A DNA stretch of 14,403 nt from JBIOHP01 sp044449065 (GCA_044449065.1 JBIOHP010000046.1:1-14403), one strand, 5' to 3'; shown: positions 1 to 6,445, counted from the stretch's first letter. Translations and numbers: made by a program. The notes: a model not told the origin generated them from the sequence alone.

Positions 1-71
1 ATTATATATAGCTCGTATACGGTATTATCATTAGCATCGGGAATATGATGCACGACTGCGAACCCATACTT

Positions 72-121
72 GACCCCCTGCGATGCAAAACACGCATCGC
101 CTCCCCCTTCAAAAGGAGGAC
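72..121. repeat. Dispersed double-hairpin repeat, copy A
   Basis: The sequence contains two adjacent fold-backs. The first is a perfect 7-bp stem, GCGATGC (80-86) with GCATCGC (94-100), around an A-rich 7-base loop. The second is TCCCCCTT (102-109) with AAGGAGGA (113-120), with one internal mismatch. The same arrangement recurs at 8475-8526 (copy B). By my count 28 of the first 29 bases are identical between the copies, and the second stem has diverged. The two copies lie about 8.4 kb apart in non-coding gaps, so this is a dispersed element rather than a local duplication. Its function is unknown. Confidence 0.75.
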
Positions 122-166
122 ATACGCAACGCTGGAGATATCATGTGAGAAGAGCGCGAAATAACC

Positions 167-232
167 GGTACAATAGTGGTACAAAAGTGGTACAGAATTG
201 GTACAAAACTGGTACAGTTGTGGTACAAAAGC
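167..232. repeat. Six tandem copies of an 11-bp unit
   Basis: GGTACA recurs at 167, 178, 189, 200, 211 and 222, exactly every 11 bases, followed by a looser 5-base half. The consensus unit is GGTACAAAAGT. Because 11 is close to one helical turn, every unit would face the same side of the DNA, as in iteron-like or multi-operator protein-binding arrays. Since 11 is not a multiple of 3, the array is unlikely to be a protein repeat. It could equally be a neutral minisatellite. No replication initiator gene lies in the window. Confidence 0.85.
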
Positions 233-301
233 GACACGGAAAATTGTCACAATTGGCAAATAAACGCGGCGCTGAAGATCTTGAATGTTAGAGGGAAAAT
301 G

Positions 302-319
302 TGTACCAGTTTTGTGCCA
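302..319. repeat. Inverted partial copy of the 11-bp array
   Basis: These 18 bases are the reverse complement of positions 199-216, which span most of two units of the tandem array, with 17 of 18 matching by my count. The pair could form a long stem closing a loop of about 85 bases, or could be an additional protein-binding site in opposite orientation. Confidence 0.7.
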
Positions 320-456
320 CTGATTTTCTCCGGGGTTAATAGTATTAGGTTAGGAAAAGAATTTGAGCGTGAATTGTTTGCAAAGCTTGTGGTTAAGCCG
401 CTCAAGGCGCCACAGATTACGTCCCCATGGAGAAGCTCGGTACGAGAAAGATCTAT

Positions 457-1110
457 CTAATTACTTTGGTATTGCCATGCTTCGGTCGGCTGGAGCTTAA
501 TGTCTCTCACGCCTTTTAATACCCCGTCTTTGCCTCTTGTGAGATGCAGGATCGGGGAAAAGGCGCCAAGCTTTGCAGATTCCTTAATTTCGGTTGATTT
601 GATTGCGGGATCGTCTGCGAACCAAAATTCTTTGATATAATGTTCCGGAATATTATCGCTAAAAACATGAATATGAATATGCGCCGGCTCATTGATCTCA
701 AGAAATTCCCGCGCCGGTTTGATCGTATGAATTTCATAGCGACCATCGCTGCCGGTGCGCAGCCATCCGAAAATCCTCGGCTCGAAAACATCTTCCTGGG
801 GTCTGTGATAATATCCCTGCGCATCGGTCTGGTAGAGGAACAAGGTGACTCCCGCCGCCGGCGTGAAACCGTCGCGTTCATAGATCGTTCCGGTAATCAC
901 TAATGGATCTCCGGGTTCATTTTCATTCGTCAGGTTTACACGCGATGAAATATTTTTGGGTACGCTGCACGATCCGCAAAGCGAGTAACCATTGCCGGTC
1001 CATGTGGTGGGAAATTTGCCGCCTTTAAAATGGCTTGAATAACTTTCTTCTATACTCAACTGAATCAATATGACGACGAAAATAATACCAATCGGCGCTA
1101 TTTTTCTCAT
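457..1110 (-). CDS. Secreted intradiol ring-cleavage dioxygenase-like protein
   Basis: This 217-residue protein has the fold signature of intradiol (catechol/protocatechuate 3,4-) dioxygenases, which use non-haem Fe(III) to open catechol rings. It begins with a hydrophobic export segment (about residues 4-20), so it probably acts outside the cytoplasm. A Cys-x-x-Cys (C45, C48) follows. The family core runs from about residue 70 to 150: DAQGYY (Y100/Y101, matching the first tyrosine ligand region), GRYEIHTIKP (123-132) and PAHIHIH (142-148, H144 and H146 matching the two histidine ligands). The second tyrosine ligand, usually just after TIKP, is missing: the residues are A-R-E-F. It may therefore be a divergent enzyme or a non-catalytic relative. 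No Shine-Dalgarno is seen before the ATG. A promoter-like site lies at 1230-1257. Family is fairly sure; substrate is unknown. Confidence 0.75.
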   Translation of the reverse strand: MRKIAPIGIIFVVILIQLSIEESYSSHFKGGKFPTTWTGNGYSLCGSCSVPKNISSRVNLTNENEPGDPLVITGTIYERDGFTPAAGVTLFLYQTDAQGYYHRPQEDVFEPRIFGWLRTGSDGRYEIHTIKPAREFLEINEPAHIHIHVFSDNIPEHYIKEFWFADDPAIKSTEIKESAKLGAFSPILHLTRGKDGVLKGVRDIKLQPTEAWQYQSN

Positions 1111-1229
1111 AGAGGTACTGCTTTCGTCTTAATTTGTGAATATAAAATATTAGATTGGGTTTCCTAAGTCTATAACAGAAATCTGCCGGAGCGAGTTCTC
1201 AGGCGCGATTTATGCTTAGATTACCCTAT

Positions 1230-1257
1230 AATATAATCTTATACCAATTATTGTCAA
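1230..1257 (-). promoter_or_regulatory. Sigma-70-like promoter for the dioxygenase-like gene
   Basis: Read on the minus strand, a perfect TTGACA (1257-1252) is followed after 16 bases by TATATT (1235-1230). Transcription would start near 1223 and leave a leader of roughly 110 bases before the ATG at 1110. A TATTAT with 18-base spacing overlaps it. The call rests on consensus match and position only. Confidence 0.5.
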
Positions 1258-1466
1258 GAAAATATATAATTATTTTTTCATAATAATTAGCCGATTGCTA
1301 ATTCAAAACGACCAATTTTTTTAACCTTTGAATTTTTATTCATTTTGGACAGGTGCGAGAAATCGTAAAAAATCACTTTGCAATATTTTCAACGTGCTTT
1401 AGTGTTTCATTTACCCCCGCCCGTATAGGAAGGTCGAGTCCCAGACAGCGTTTGTCCTTAATCTCG

Positions 1467-1528
1467 TAACCACGATCTCCGTGGTTATGAAATATCTGGC
1501 ACTCTGTGCCATGTGACGCAGAGCGTCA
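1467..1528. repeat. Triple-hairpin repeat, copy R1
   Basis: Three consecutive fold-backs occupy 62 bases. Stem 1 is TAACCACG (1467-1474) with CGTGGTTA (1480-1487). Stem 2 is TGGCAC (1497-1502) with GTGCCA (1506-1511) around a TCT loop. Stem 3 is TGACGC (1514-1519) with GCGTCA (1523-1528) around an AGA loop. The reverse complement of 6306-6367 aligns to it without gaps, 45 of 62 identical by my count. From memory, GACGC-AGA-GCGTC hairpins belong to a family of dispersed fold-back repeats found in many bacteria. Its role is unknown. Confidence 0.75.
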
Positions 1529-1573
1529 TGTCGGCATATTAACGCAGATGTGAGGGAACAAGGGAATTAAATA

Positions 1574-3160
1574 TTATGTAGTTTCATCCAGAATAAGTTC
1601 CTGCTGAATGTTTTGGAATAATACGATAATATTTTGTGGGAGTTCGATTGGAATATTTAGAAGCTCTTTCGGTTCAAGTTTATACATCCCTCCGCCATAC
1701 ACTCTTCCTCCCCGCATCAGGATTTGGGGTTGTATACTTTTGAGCGCTACCCAGATCTGTCGAGTGAAAGATGGGTCATTTTTTATAGCTCTTGCAAGGT
1801 TTGGTTTGGGGTACATCATAAGATAGACATTCGTACAGATTGCATTGGATTGGTTGAGAATGAATCTAAATGGATTCTTTCTAGACCCATTCATTTCGCG
1901 GCCAATGTATGTGCACAAAAATTGTGATGCAGTACGCTCTTCCTGCGAATACCACGGAGATCGATGTGATGCTATATATTTTTTGTTTATTCCTTCTTCG
2001 ATTCCTTTTTGTAGATAATCCCACAATTTTGGATAAATTTCTTTGATCTGACTCTCCGGCATGTGGCATTTTAAGAGGAAATATCTTTTCTCGATTTTTG
2101 GGATGCCTTGTTCATCAGAAAATATTTCGTCAGATTCGAGATATCGGGCACTGGGAAGAATTGGGACAAACATTTGAGATGGTAAGTCGTACTTAGCGAT
2201 TTCTTCCTGACTAAGTATAAAGAATTTATTGGCCCCCGTGGCAATTCCGCGATTGATAACAAACAATTCGGAAAGGTGTAGACTGTTCTTCGATATATTA
2301 ATTGTCGATGCTTCTGTGATTGACGACCATTTGTCTTTCTTCCTTAGATTATCAATCGTCATTGCCATACTTTGTGTTGGCTCTGTTAAACTCCCCCCAT
2401 AACTGAATTGAACAATATGACCTTTATCCGGTCGAGTATTCTTAAACCAGACGATCACAGAGGAAACCAAAGCATCTGAAAATTGAACTTCGTTCGGATT
2501 GAAGCGGTGAATATGTAGCAATGAAACTTCATGAGTGAGGTATGTTTTTATTTCACGGCCATAATTCACGTCCATAAATTCGCTGGGAATTAACCAGCCA
2601 GCTATAGCATCCGGTCGCATCCATGCATGGCATAGACAAAGAAAATAACAATAGAGACCCGATAAACCACTCAATTGACGACCCGTTATTAGTTTGACTA
2701 GTCCTCCCAACCTATTTTTCTCTTTTTTGGTGAGATGATGATGACGAACGTATGGCGGATTACAAATAATTAGATTTGCCTTATTCTCATTGTTCACGGG
2801 AGGTTTTTGCAGCGTAAAATCAGAATTACTCAAATTGAGATTGGTGGTATGCCATATCGATTGAGCATAAGAATAAATCGTTTGATCAATTTCGTAGCCA
2901 TGAACTTCCGCGATTTGTGACCGTTCGAAATACTGTAAAAATGCAGAGTAGAATGCTCCGGTGCCGAATGCGGGATCTAAAAATATTATTTGCTCGTCCG
3001 ATGAGAATAGTTTTCTGGCATATCCAAGAATATCTCTCGCCAACTCCGTAGGAGTTGCAAATTGCCCCAATCGATTTCGATCTGATTGTTTTTTTACCGA
3101 TTCAAATTCGCTCTGAACCAACAAGCGTTGAGATTCATATGGAAGGATATTTTTGTACAT
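1574..3160 (-). CDS. Type II N6-adenine DNA methyltransferase
   Basis: This 528-residue enzyme would transfer a methyl group from S-adenosylmethionine to adenine in a specific DNA site, protecting it from the adjacent endonuclease. Motif order is that of the gamma class: motif X LGQFATP (31-37), motif I DPAFGTGAF (62-70, SAM binding), acidic motif GYEID (88-92) and catalytic motif IV NPPYVRHH (134-141), then a long C-terminal region that should carry target recognition. The start codon lies two bases after the endonuclease stop at 3163, so the genes are surely co-transcribed. No Shine-Dalgarno precedes the ATG, and translation may depend on coupling. If it partners a true XamI relative, the site would be GTCGAC; that is inference. 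The gene is full length and visibly AT-richer than the M28 gene to the right. Confidence 0.88.
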   Translation of the reverse strand: MYKNILPYESQRLLVQSEFESVKKQSDRNRLGQFATPTELARDILGYARKLFSSDEQIIFLDPAFGTGAFYSAFLQYFERSQIAEVHGYEIDQTIYSYAQSIWHTTNLNLSNSDFTLQKPPVNNENKANLIICNPPYVRHHHLTKKEKNRLGGLVKLITGRQLSGLSGLYCYFLCLCHAWMRPDAIAGWLIPSEFMDVNYGREIKTYLTHEVSLLHIHRFNPNEVQFSDALVSSVIVWFKNTRPDKGHIVQFSYGGSLTEPTQSMAMTIDNLRKKDKWSSITEASTINISKNSLHLSELFVINRGIATGANKFFILSQEEIAKYDLPSQMFVPILPSARYLESDEIFSDEQGIPKIEKRYFLLKCHMPESQIKEIYPKLWDYLQKGIEEGINKKYIASHRSPWYSQEERTASQFLCTYIGREMNGSRKNPFRFILNQSNAICTNVYLMMYPKPNLARAIKNDPSFTRQIWVALKSIQPQILMRGGRVYGGGMYKLEPKELLNIPIELPQNIIVLFQNIQQELILDETT

Positions 3161-3162
3161 TT

Positions 3163-3528
3163 TTAAATGCCAAATTTTCTCAAATCACTGAGCCGATGTT
3201 CCCATATCCAATCAATGCCTTCGGCTGCCTCGTATCCTAAATATCCACTATCGAAATATCCACATAACAGTAGAATATATTGAATCTTCTTGCCGTATGT
3301 TTTTCGTAGTTGAGCCATCTTTGTGGCTTCTTCCTTTCGCCGCTTATTTACATTTGTATAGTCACCTGCAGATTTGGCTTCAATCATGATCGGTAAATCG
3401 TTCAATTTGGAACGTTGTGGCTTCACAAGAATGTCAATGGGGATCCTAATCGTAATTCCTCCATCCTGTTTGATTGGCACATTTAGATGAAATGCAAAGG
3501 TTCCTGGTGTCATTGTATCATAAGTCAA
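3163..3528 (-). CDS. XamI-like restriction endonuclease, C-terminal catalytic part
   Basis: This ORF encodes the C-terminal third of a protein I recognise as XamI-family type II restriction endonuclease. A PD-(D/E)xK-type nuclease core is visible: D32 in IPIDILV, then E50 and K52 in IEAKSAGD. The stretch through CGYFDSGYLGYEAAEGIDWIWEHR (read in two halves, 89-100 and 101-112) also looks family-typical. The first in-frame start is TTG at 3528, which overlaps the TGA of the upstream part (TTGA), one base out of frame. Either the gene has a one-base frameshift, or the protein is made as two coupled subunits, or ribosomes slip by -1. A G-rich AGGGGTGG just before the overlap could act as a weak Shine-Dalgarno or a slippage stimulator. 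No premature stop or decay is seen within this part. Confidence 0.8.
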   Translation of the reverse strand: MTYDTMTPGTFAFHLNVPIKQDGGITIRIPIDILVKPQRSKLNDLPIMIEAKSAGDYTNVNKRRKEEATKMAQLRKTYGKKIQYILLLCGYFDSGYLGYEAAEGIDWIWEHRLSDLRKFGI

Positions 3529-4121
3529 TCCACCCCTGTTTGGATGAATTTATATTTCTTCGCTTCTAACCATTTCTTCGTTGATGCAAGTTGGCGCTGT
3601 TCCTGTGCATTTCTAATAATTGGATCACTCATCGAACCACAGAGTCTATCTGCGATGATTGATGAGGCGCGATCAATTTCAATACGAGAAGGTTTTTTAT
3701 TCCTATCCAGCCAAGTAATAATATCTTTATCAACGATCTTTTTAAAGATCTTCATTATTTTCTTCAGTTCACGCTCAATTCTTCGATCGTTCATACGACG
3801 AGGGATTCGACCTTTATTTTCAATACTGTTAACGAATCCCCTATCAACCCTGGCAAGACCGATGAGTCTATCACGGGCAATTGGCGGAGCCATCGACATT
3901 CTAAGCGTTTGTAATATCTCAGGTTTTGATTTTATTATCTCAGATGTAATGATAGTAAAATTATCTGTGAATTCGATTACTGTTTCCACAGATTTAGCAG
4001 TTTTCATCCTCGTTTTTCGATATACTGCTGGTGCAAATTTTAAAAACCATTGATTAAAAAAATCGACTGATTGGTTAATGTCATCTTTCCAAATGTGAGG
4101 TTTATCGGCGTTTATAAGCAT
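3525..4121 (-). CDS. XamI-like restriction endonuclease, N-terminal part
   Basis: These 198 residues match, as I recall the family, the N-terminal two thirds of XamI-type endonucleases: SVDFFNQWFLKFAP (18-31), TLRMSMAPPIARDRLIGLAR (72-91) and ADRLCGSMSDPIIRNAQEQR (152-171). No nuclease catalytic motif lies here; it sits in the next ORF, so this part alone should not cut. Together the parts total about 320 residues, close to what I expect for one intact enzyme. The frame ends with ...IQTGVD and TGA, and a single extra base near GATTGA would join it to the downstream frame. The ATG at 4121 has no visible Shine-Dalgarno. It leads the operon N-part, C-part, methyltransferase, and no separate controller (C) protein gene is present. 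Confidence 0.8.
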   Translation of the reverse strand: MLINADKPHIWKDDINQSVDFFNQWFLKFAPAVYRKTRMKTAKSVETVIEFTDNFTIITSEIIKSKPEILQTLRMSMAPPIARDRLIGLARVDRGFVNSIENKGRIPRRMNDRRIERELKKIMKIFKKIVDKDIITWLDRNKKPSRIEIDRASSIIADRLCGSMSDPIIRNAQEQRQLASTKKWLEAKKYKFIQTGVD

Positions 4122-4391
4122 TGGTATTAGGTTATCTATAAATTATTAAATAAAAAGCCCAGAAGAATAATAAGACAAATATTAAGAATATTTGCAAAAT
4201 GTAAGAATATATATCAAATTAATCAAAACTTTATTCATTTCCTTGCATTTATCAATTTTTGCATGAATTATAGTGTAAATTCTTTATTCCCGTTGGTTTG
4301 TTTTTCCAAAATTCGTATATTAACCCTATCCTAAATATTTGTTTTTATTGTATATTCCCCACTCCCCAATCATAATTTCTCTGAGGTGTTC
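4122..4391. other. Divergent AT-rich promoter region
   Basis: This 270-base gap separates the minus-strand restriction cassette from the plus-strand M28 peptidase, so promoters for both must lie here or very near. It is strongly AT-rich and offers several weak -35/-10 pairings on each strand, for example TTGATT with TACATT at 17-base spacing on the minus strand. None stands out enough to call. No hairpin or operator palindrome is evident. Confidence 0.4.
4383..4388 (+). promoter_or_regulatory. Shine-Dalgarno that sets the M28 start
   Basis: GAGGTG lies three bases before the ATG at 4392. The possible GTG start at 4386 falls inside this ribosome-binding sequence, so ATG 4392 is preferred, giving a protein beginning MNKLYKL with a normal export signal. 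Confidence 0.65.
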
Positions 4392-6035
4392 ATGAATAAG
4401 TTATACAAGTTAATGACGCTCGCAGTACTCTGTTTGTTCGCCGCCTTCTCTCTCTACGGTCAGGATAAACCGGATACTACCGCGATGAACAAAATCAAAG
4501 ACGAGGGCATGAACCATTCGCAGGTGATGGATATTATAAGCCACCTGTGCGATGTGTACGGTCCCCGCCTCACCGGCTCGCCCGAATTTAACGCCGCCGC
4601 AAAATGGGCAAAAGATAAACTCACATCCATCGGGCTCGAAAATGTGTATCTCGACGGCTGGGATCCCATCGGCAAGGGCTGGTCGTTAAAACGCTACAAC
4701 GCCACCGTAATTTGCAAACAGGATTTCCCCCTTATCTCCTATCCCAAAGCGTGGTCTCCCGGGACCAACGGCACGGTTACCGGCGAGGTTATTTGGTTCA
4801 ACGCCAACACGGATAGCGAAGTAAATCTTTTCAAAGGAAAATTGAAGGGCAAGTTTGTGCTTCTTGACACCCTTCGCGCGGTGAAAGCGCATTTCGATGC
4901 GGAGGGAAAGCGCGACGCCGATTCTACGCTCTTAAAAATGGCAAATGCCGGTTTGCCCGATCAACGCGGCGGCAGAGGTGGACGCGGCGGGCGGTTCCAG
5001 ATGAGCCCGGAAATGAAACAACGCGCATTGGTCAATTATCACAAACTCATGATGTGCCAGGATGAAAAAGCTGCCGCTCTCCTGAATGTGAGCCAGGGCG
5101 ATGGCGGAACAATGTTTGTACAGCAGGCAAGCGTCCCCACCCATCCCGATACTTCGTTTGCCAACCGCGTTGCGGTGTACAGCGTGAAAGCTCCCGAAGT
5201 GCTCCCGCAGATTGTTGTGGGCGTTGAGCATTACAACCGGCTCGTCCGCATGATCATGGACGGGGAAACTCCCAAAATTGAAATGAAACTTGAAGTGAAA
5301 TTTACCAAGCCGGATTCCTGCCACAACATCATCGGGGAAATTCCCGGTACAGATTTAAAAGACGAGATCGTGATGATCGGCGGTCATTTCGATTCGTGGC
5401 ATGCGGGCACCGGCGCGACGGACGACGGCACCGGAGCGGTTGCATGCATTGAAGCGATGCGGATATTGAAAGCGACAGGTCTTGCGCCCCGCCGTACGAT
5501 ACGGATCGGCTTGTGGGCGGGTGAAGAAGAAGGATTGCTCGGTTCCGCGGCATACGTTAAGCATCATCTTGGCGAACGGGGCGAGACAACGCCCGGTCAA
5601 ACTGCTCCTCCCGAAATTAAATTGATGCCGGCGGCGGAAAAATTCGACGTCTATTTCAATGACGATAACGGTTCCGGTAAATTCCGCGGCGTGTACCTCC
5701 AGGGTAATGAATCCGCGCGACCGATATTCCGCGAATGGCTTGCGCCGTTCAGAGACATGGGCGCCTCCACCATCACGCTTAGCAACACCGGCGGCACCGA
5801 TCATCTCTCGTTCGACGCGATCGGATTGCCGGCATTTCAATTTATTCAGGATGAATTGGAATACGGAACGCGCACGCATCACTCGAACATGGACGTCGTC
5901 GACCGCGTGCAGGAAGACGATATGAAACAGGCGTCCGTGATTATGGCTGCCTTTGCGTACGACGCGGCGATGAGGGATGCGAAAATTCCTCATAAACCGG
6001 CGCCGAAACCCTCTTCACCGGCTGGGTCGCAATAA
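4392..6035 (+). CDS. Secreted M28-family metallopeptidase, carboxypeptidase Q-like
   Basis: The 547-residue product (numbered from ATG 4392) is a zinc-dependent exopeptidase expected outside the cytoplasm. Residues 1-24 form a signal peptide with likely cleavage near SLYGQ. A PA-like insert region spans roughly 110-300. The M28 catalytic domain runs from about 310 to 535: GGHFDSWHAG (H332, zinc), ATDDGTG (344/345, bridging aspartate), GEEEG (378-380, catalytic and zinc glutamates), NDDNG (424/425), TDHLSF and THHSNMD (H496/H497 region). The HFDSW..GTGATDDGTG wording is that of the carboxypeptidase Q/PGCP branch, which cleaves dipeptides or N-terminal residues. Odd features are a glycine-arginine run QRGGRGGRGGRF at about 191-202 and a proline-rich tail. 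It appears to be a single-gene unit, with repeats following its stop. Confidence 0.88.
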   Translation: MNKLYKLMTLAVLCLFAAFSLYGQDKPDTTAMNKIKDEGMNHSQVMDIISHLCDVYGPRLTGSPEFNAAAKWAKDKLTSIGLENVYLDGWDPIGKGWSLKRYNATVICKQDFPLISYPKAWSPGTNGTVTGEVIWFNANTDSEVNLFKGKLKGKFVLLDTLRAVKAHFDAEGKRDADSTLLKMANAGLPDQRGGRGGRGGRFQMSPEMKQRALVNYHKLMMCQDEKAAALLNVSQGDGGTMFVQQASVPTHPDTSFANRVAVYSVKAPEVLPQIVVGVEHYNRLVRMIMDGETPKIEMKLEVKFTKPDSCHNIIGEIPGTDLKDEIVMIGGHFDSWHAGTGATDDGTGAVACIEAMRILKATGLAPRRTIRIGLWAGEEEGLLGSAAYVKHHLGERGETTPGQTAPPEIKLMPAAEKFDVYFNDDNGSGKFRGVYLQGNESARPIFREWLAPFRDMGASTITLSNTGGTDHLSFDAIGLPAFQFIQDELEYGTRTHHSNMDVVDRVQEDDMKQASVIMAAFAYDAAMRDAKIPHKPAPKPSSPAGSQ

Positions 6036-6116
6036 TATTATATTTTTGCAGGGCTGCTTGAAGAGATTCGAGTTGGGGACAGGCAGTCCAATATTATTTA
6101 GGGAAATCAGATACTT

Positions 6117-6217
6117 GAGGGATCCGTCATTGCGAGTCCGCCTCCCACCGTTTTTTGGCGGGAGTCGGGCAGGCGACATCCGCCTTCAGCGGAACTCGCG
6201 ATGACGACGATCCCCTC
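6117..6217. repeat. MITE-like inverted repeat (GTCATTGCGAG type)
   Basis: The left arm (6117-6137) and right arm (6194-6217) are imperfect reverse complements. The core pair CGTCATTGCGAGT / ACTCGCGATGACG has one mismatch in 13, and the pairing extends outward through GATC and GAGG with small bulges. Two smaller fold-backs sit inside: CTCCC with GGGAG (about 6143-6165) and TCCGC with GCGGA (6179-6193). From memory, GTCATTGCGAG arms mark dispersed palindromic repeats seen in very different bacteria. There is no transposase gene, so any movement would need one elsewhere. Confidence 0.7.
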
Positions 6218-6239
6218 AGGCGTTTCCATTTTTCTGCAA

Positions 6240-6367
6240 CCCACCCATCCCGGTGGGAAGCGTTTTCCCCTCGTACCCACGCTCCTGCGTGGGTACGGCG
6301 TTTTTAAACGCTCCGCGTTTCTTGGCGCAGAGTGCCAACGTTTTCATCCCCACGGAGACCGTAGGGA
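6240..6367. repeat. Five-hairpin repeat array, includes copy R2
   Basis: Five fold-backs follow one another: CCCACC (6240-6245) with GGTGGG (6252-6257); a perfect 11-bp stem CGTACCCACGC (6272-6282) with GCGTGGGTACG (6287-6297); AAACGC (6306-6311) with GCGTTT (6315-6320); TTGGCGC (6322-6328) with GTGCCAA (6332-6338); and CCCCACGG (6348-6355) with CCGTAGGG (6359-6366, one mismatch). The last three, read on the minus strand, are a second copy of R1. Four pairs differ from R1 on both sides of the stem while keeping the pairing. The array sits just upstream of the kinase gene. No U-tract suggests a terminator. Confidence 0.75.
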
Positions 6368-6439
6368 CGAGGATACTCCAGATATTTTTTCCAATTCATC
6401 AATTTATTCCGTATATTTTCAATCATAAATTAATTAATC

Positions 6440-6445
6440 AAGGGG
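6440..6445 (+). promoter_or_regulatory. Shine-Dalgarno that sets the kinase GTG start
   Basis: AAGGGG lies six bases before GTG 6452. No ATG is suitably placed, and the PfkB-type N-terminal strand (SLLVVGSLAFD) begins directly at this GTG, so the start is well supported. Confidence 0.6.

Larger units (their letters stand above)
1..456. other. Gene-free left end, repeat-bearing
   Basis: No credible gene is seen in these 456 bases. Open frames crossing them are short, overlap on both strands and are largely built from the 11-base tandem repeat. The segment holds double-hairpin repeat copy A (72-121), the tandem repeat (167-232), a perfect palindrome AATTGT-C-ACAATT at 242-254, and an inverted partial copy of the tandem unit at 302-319. 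Positions 320-456 show nothing recognisable. No convincing terminator for the minus-strand dioxygenase-like gene that ends at 457 is visible here. Confidence 0.6.
1111..1573. other. AT-rich gap with promoter and hairpin cluster
   Basis: This 463-base gap between two minus-strand genes contains no credible ORF. From the right it holds the triple-hairpin repeat R1 (1467-1528), a very AT-rich stretch with an AT-only fold-back (1267-1289), and a promoter-like sequence for the dioxygenase-like gene (1230-1257). No U-tract follows the hairpins in the minus direction, so R1 does not look like a standard terminator for the methyltransferase gene. Confidence 0.6.

Noticed and set aside
167..232. CRISPR array
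   Set aside because: The unit is 11 bases with no spacers of the usual length, and no cas gene is present.
176..460. Plus-strand ORF of 94 codons, and overlapping frames on both strands at 2-291
   Set aside because: They are generated by the 11-base repeat reading open in several frames, lack a ribosome-binding site and show no protein family features.
1467..1528. R1 hairpins as the methyltransferase terminator
   Set aside because: No T-rich tract follows the stems in the minus direction, and the same fold occurs elsewhere as a repeat.
3487..4053. Plus-strand 188-codon ORF opposite the endonuclease N-part
   Set aside because: The minus-strand frame carries the XamI-family motifs; the plus frame has no recognisable features.
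5355..5993. Minus-strand 212-codon ORF opposite the M28 gene
   Set aside because: It mirrors the strongly motif-bearing M28 frame; its composition is that of an antisense shadow in GC-rich coding DNA.
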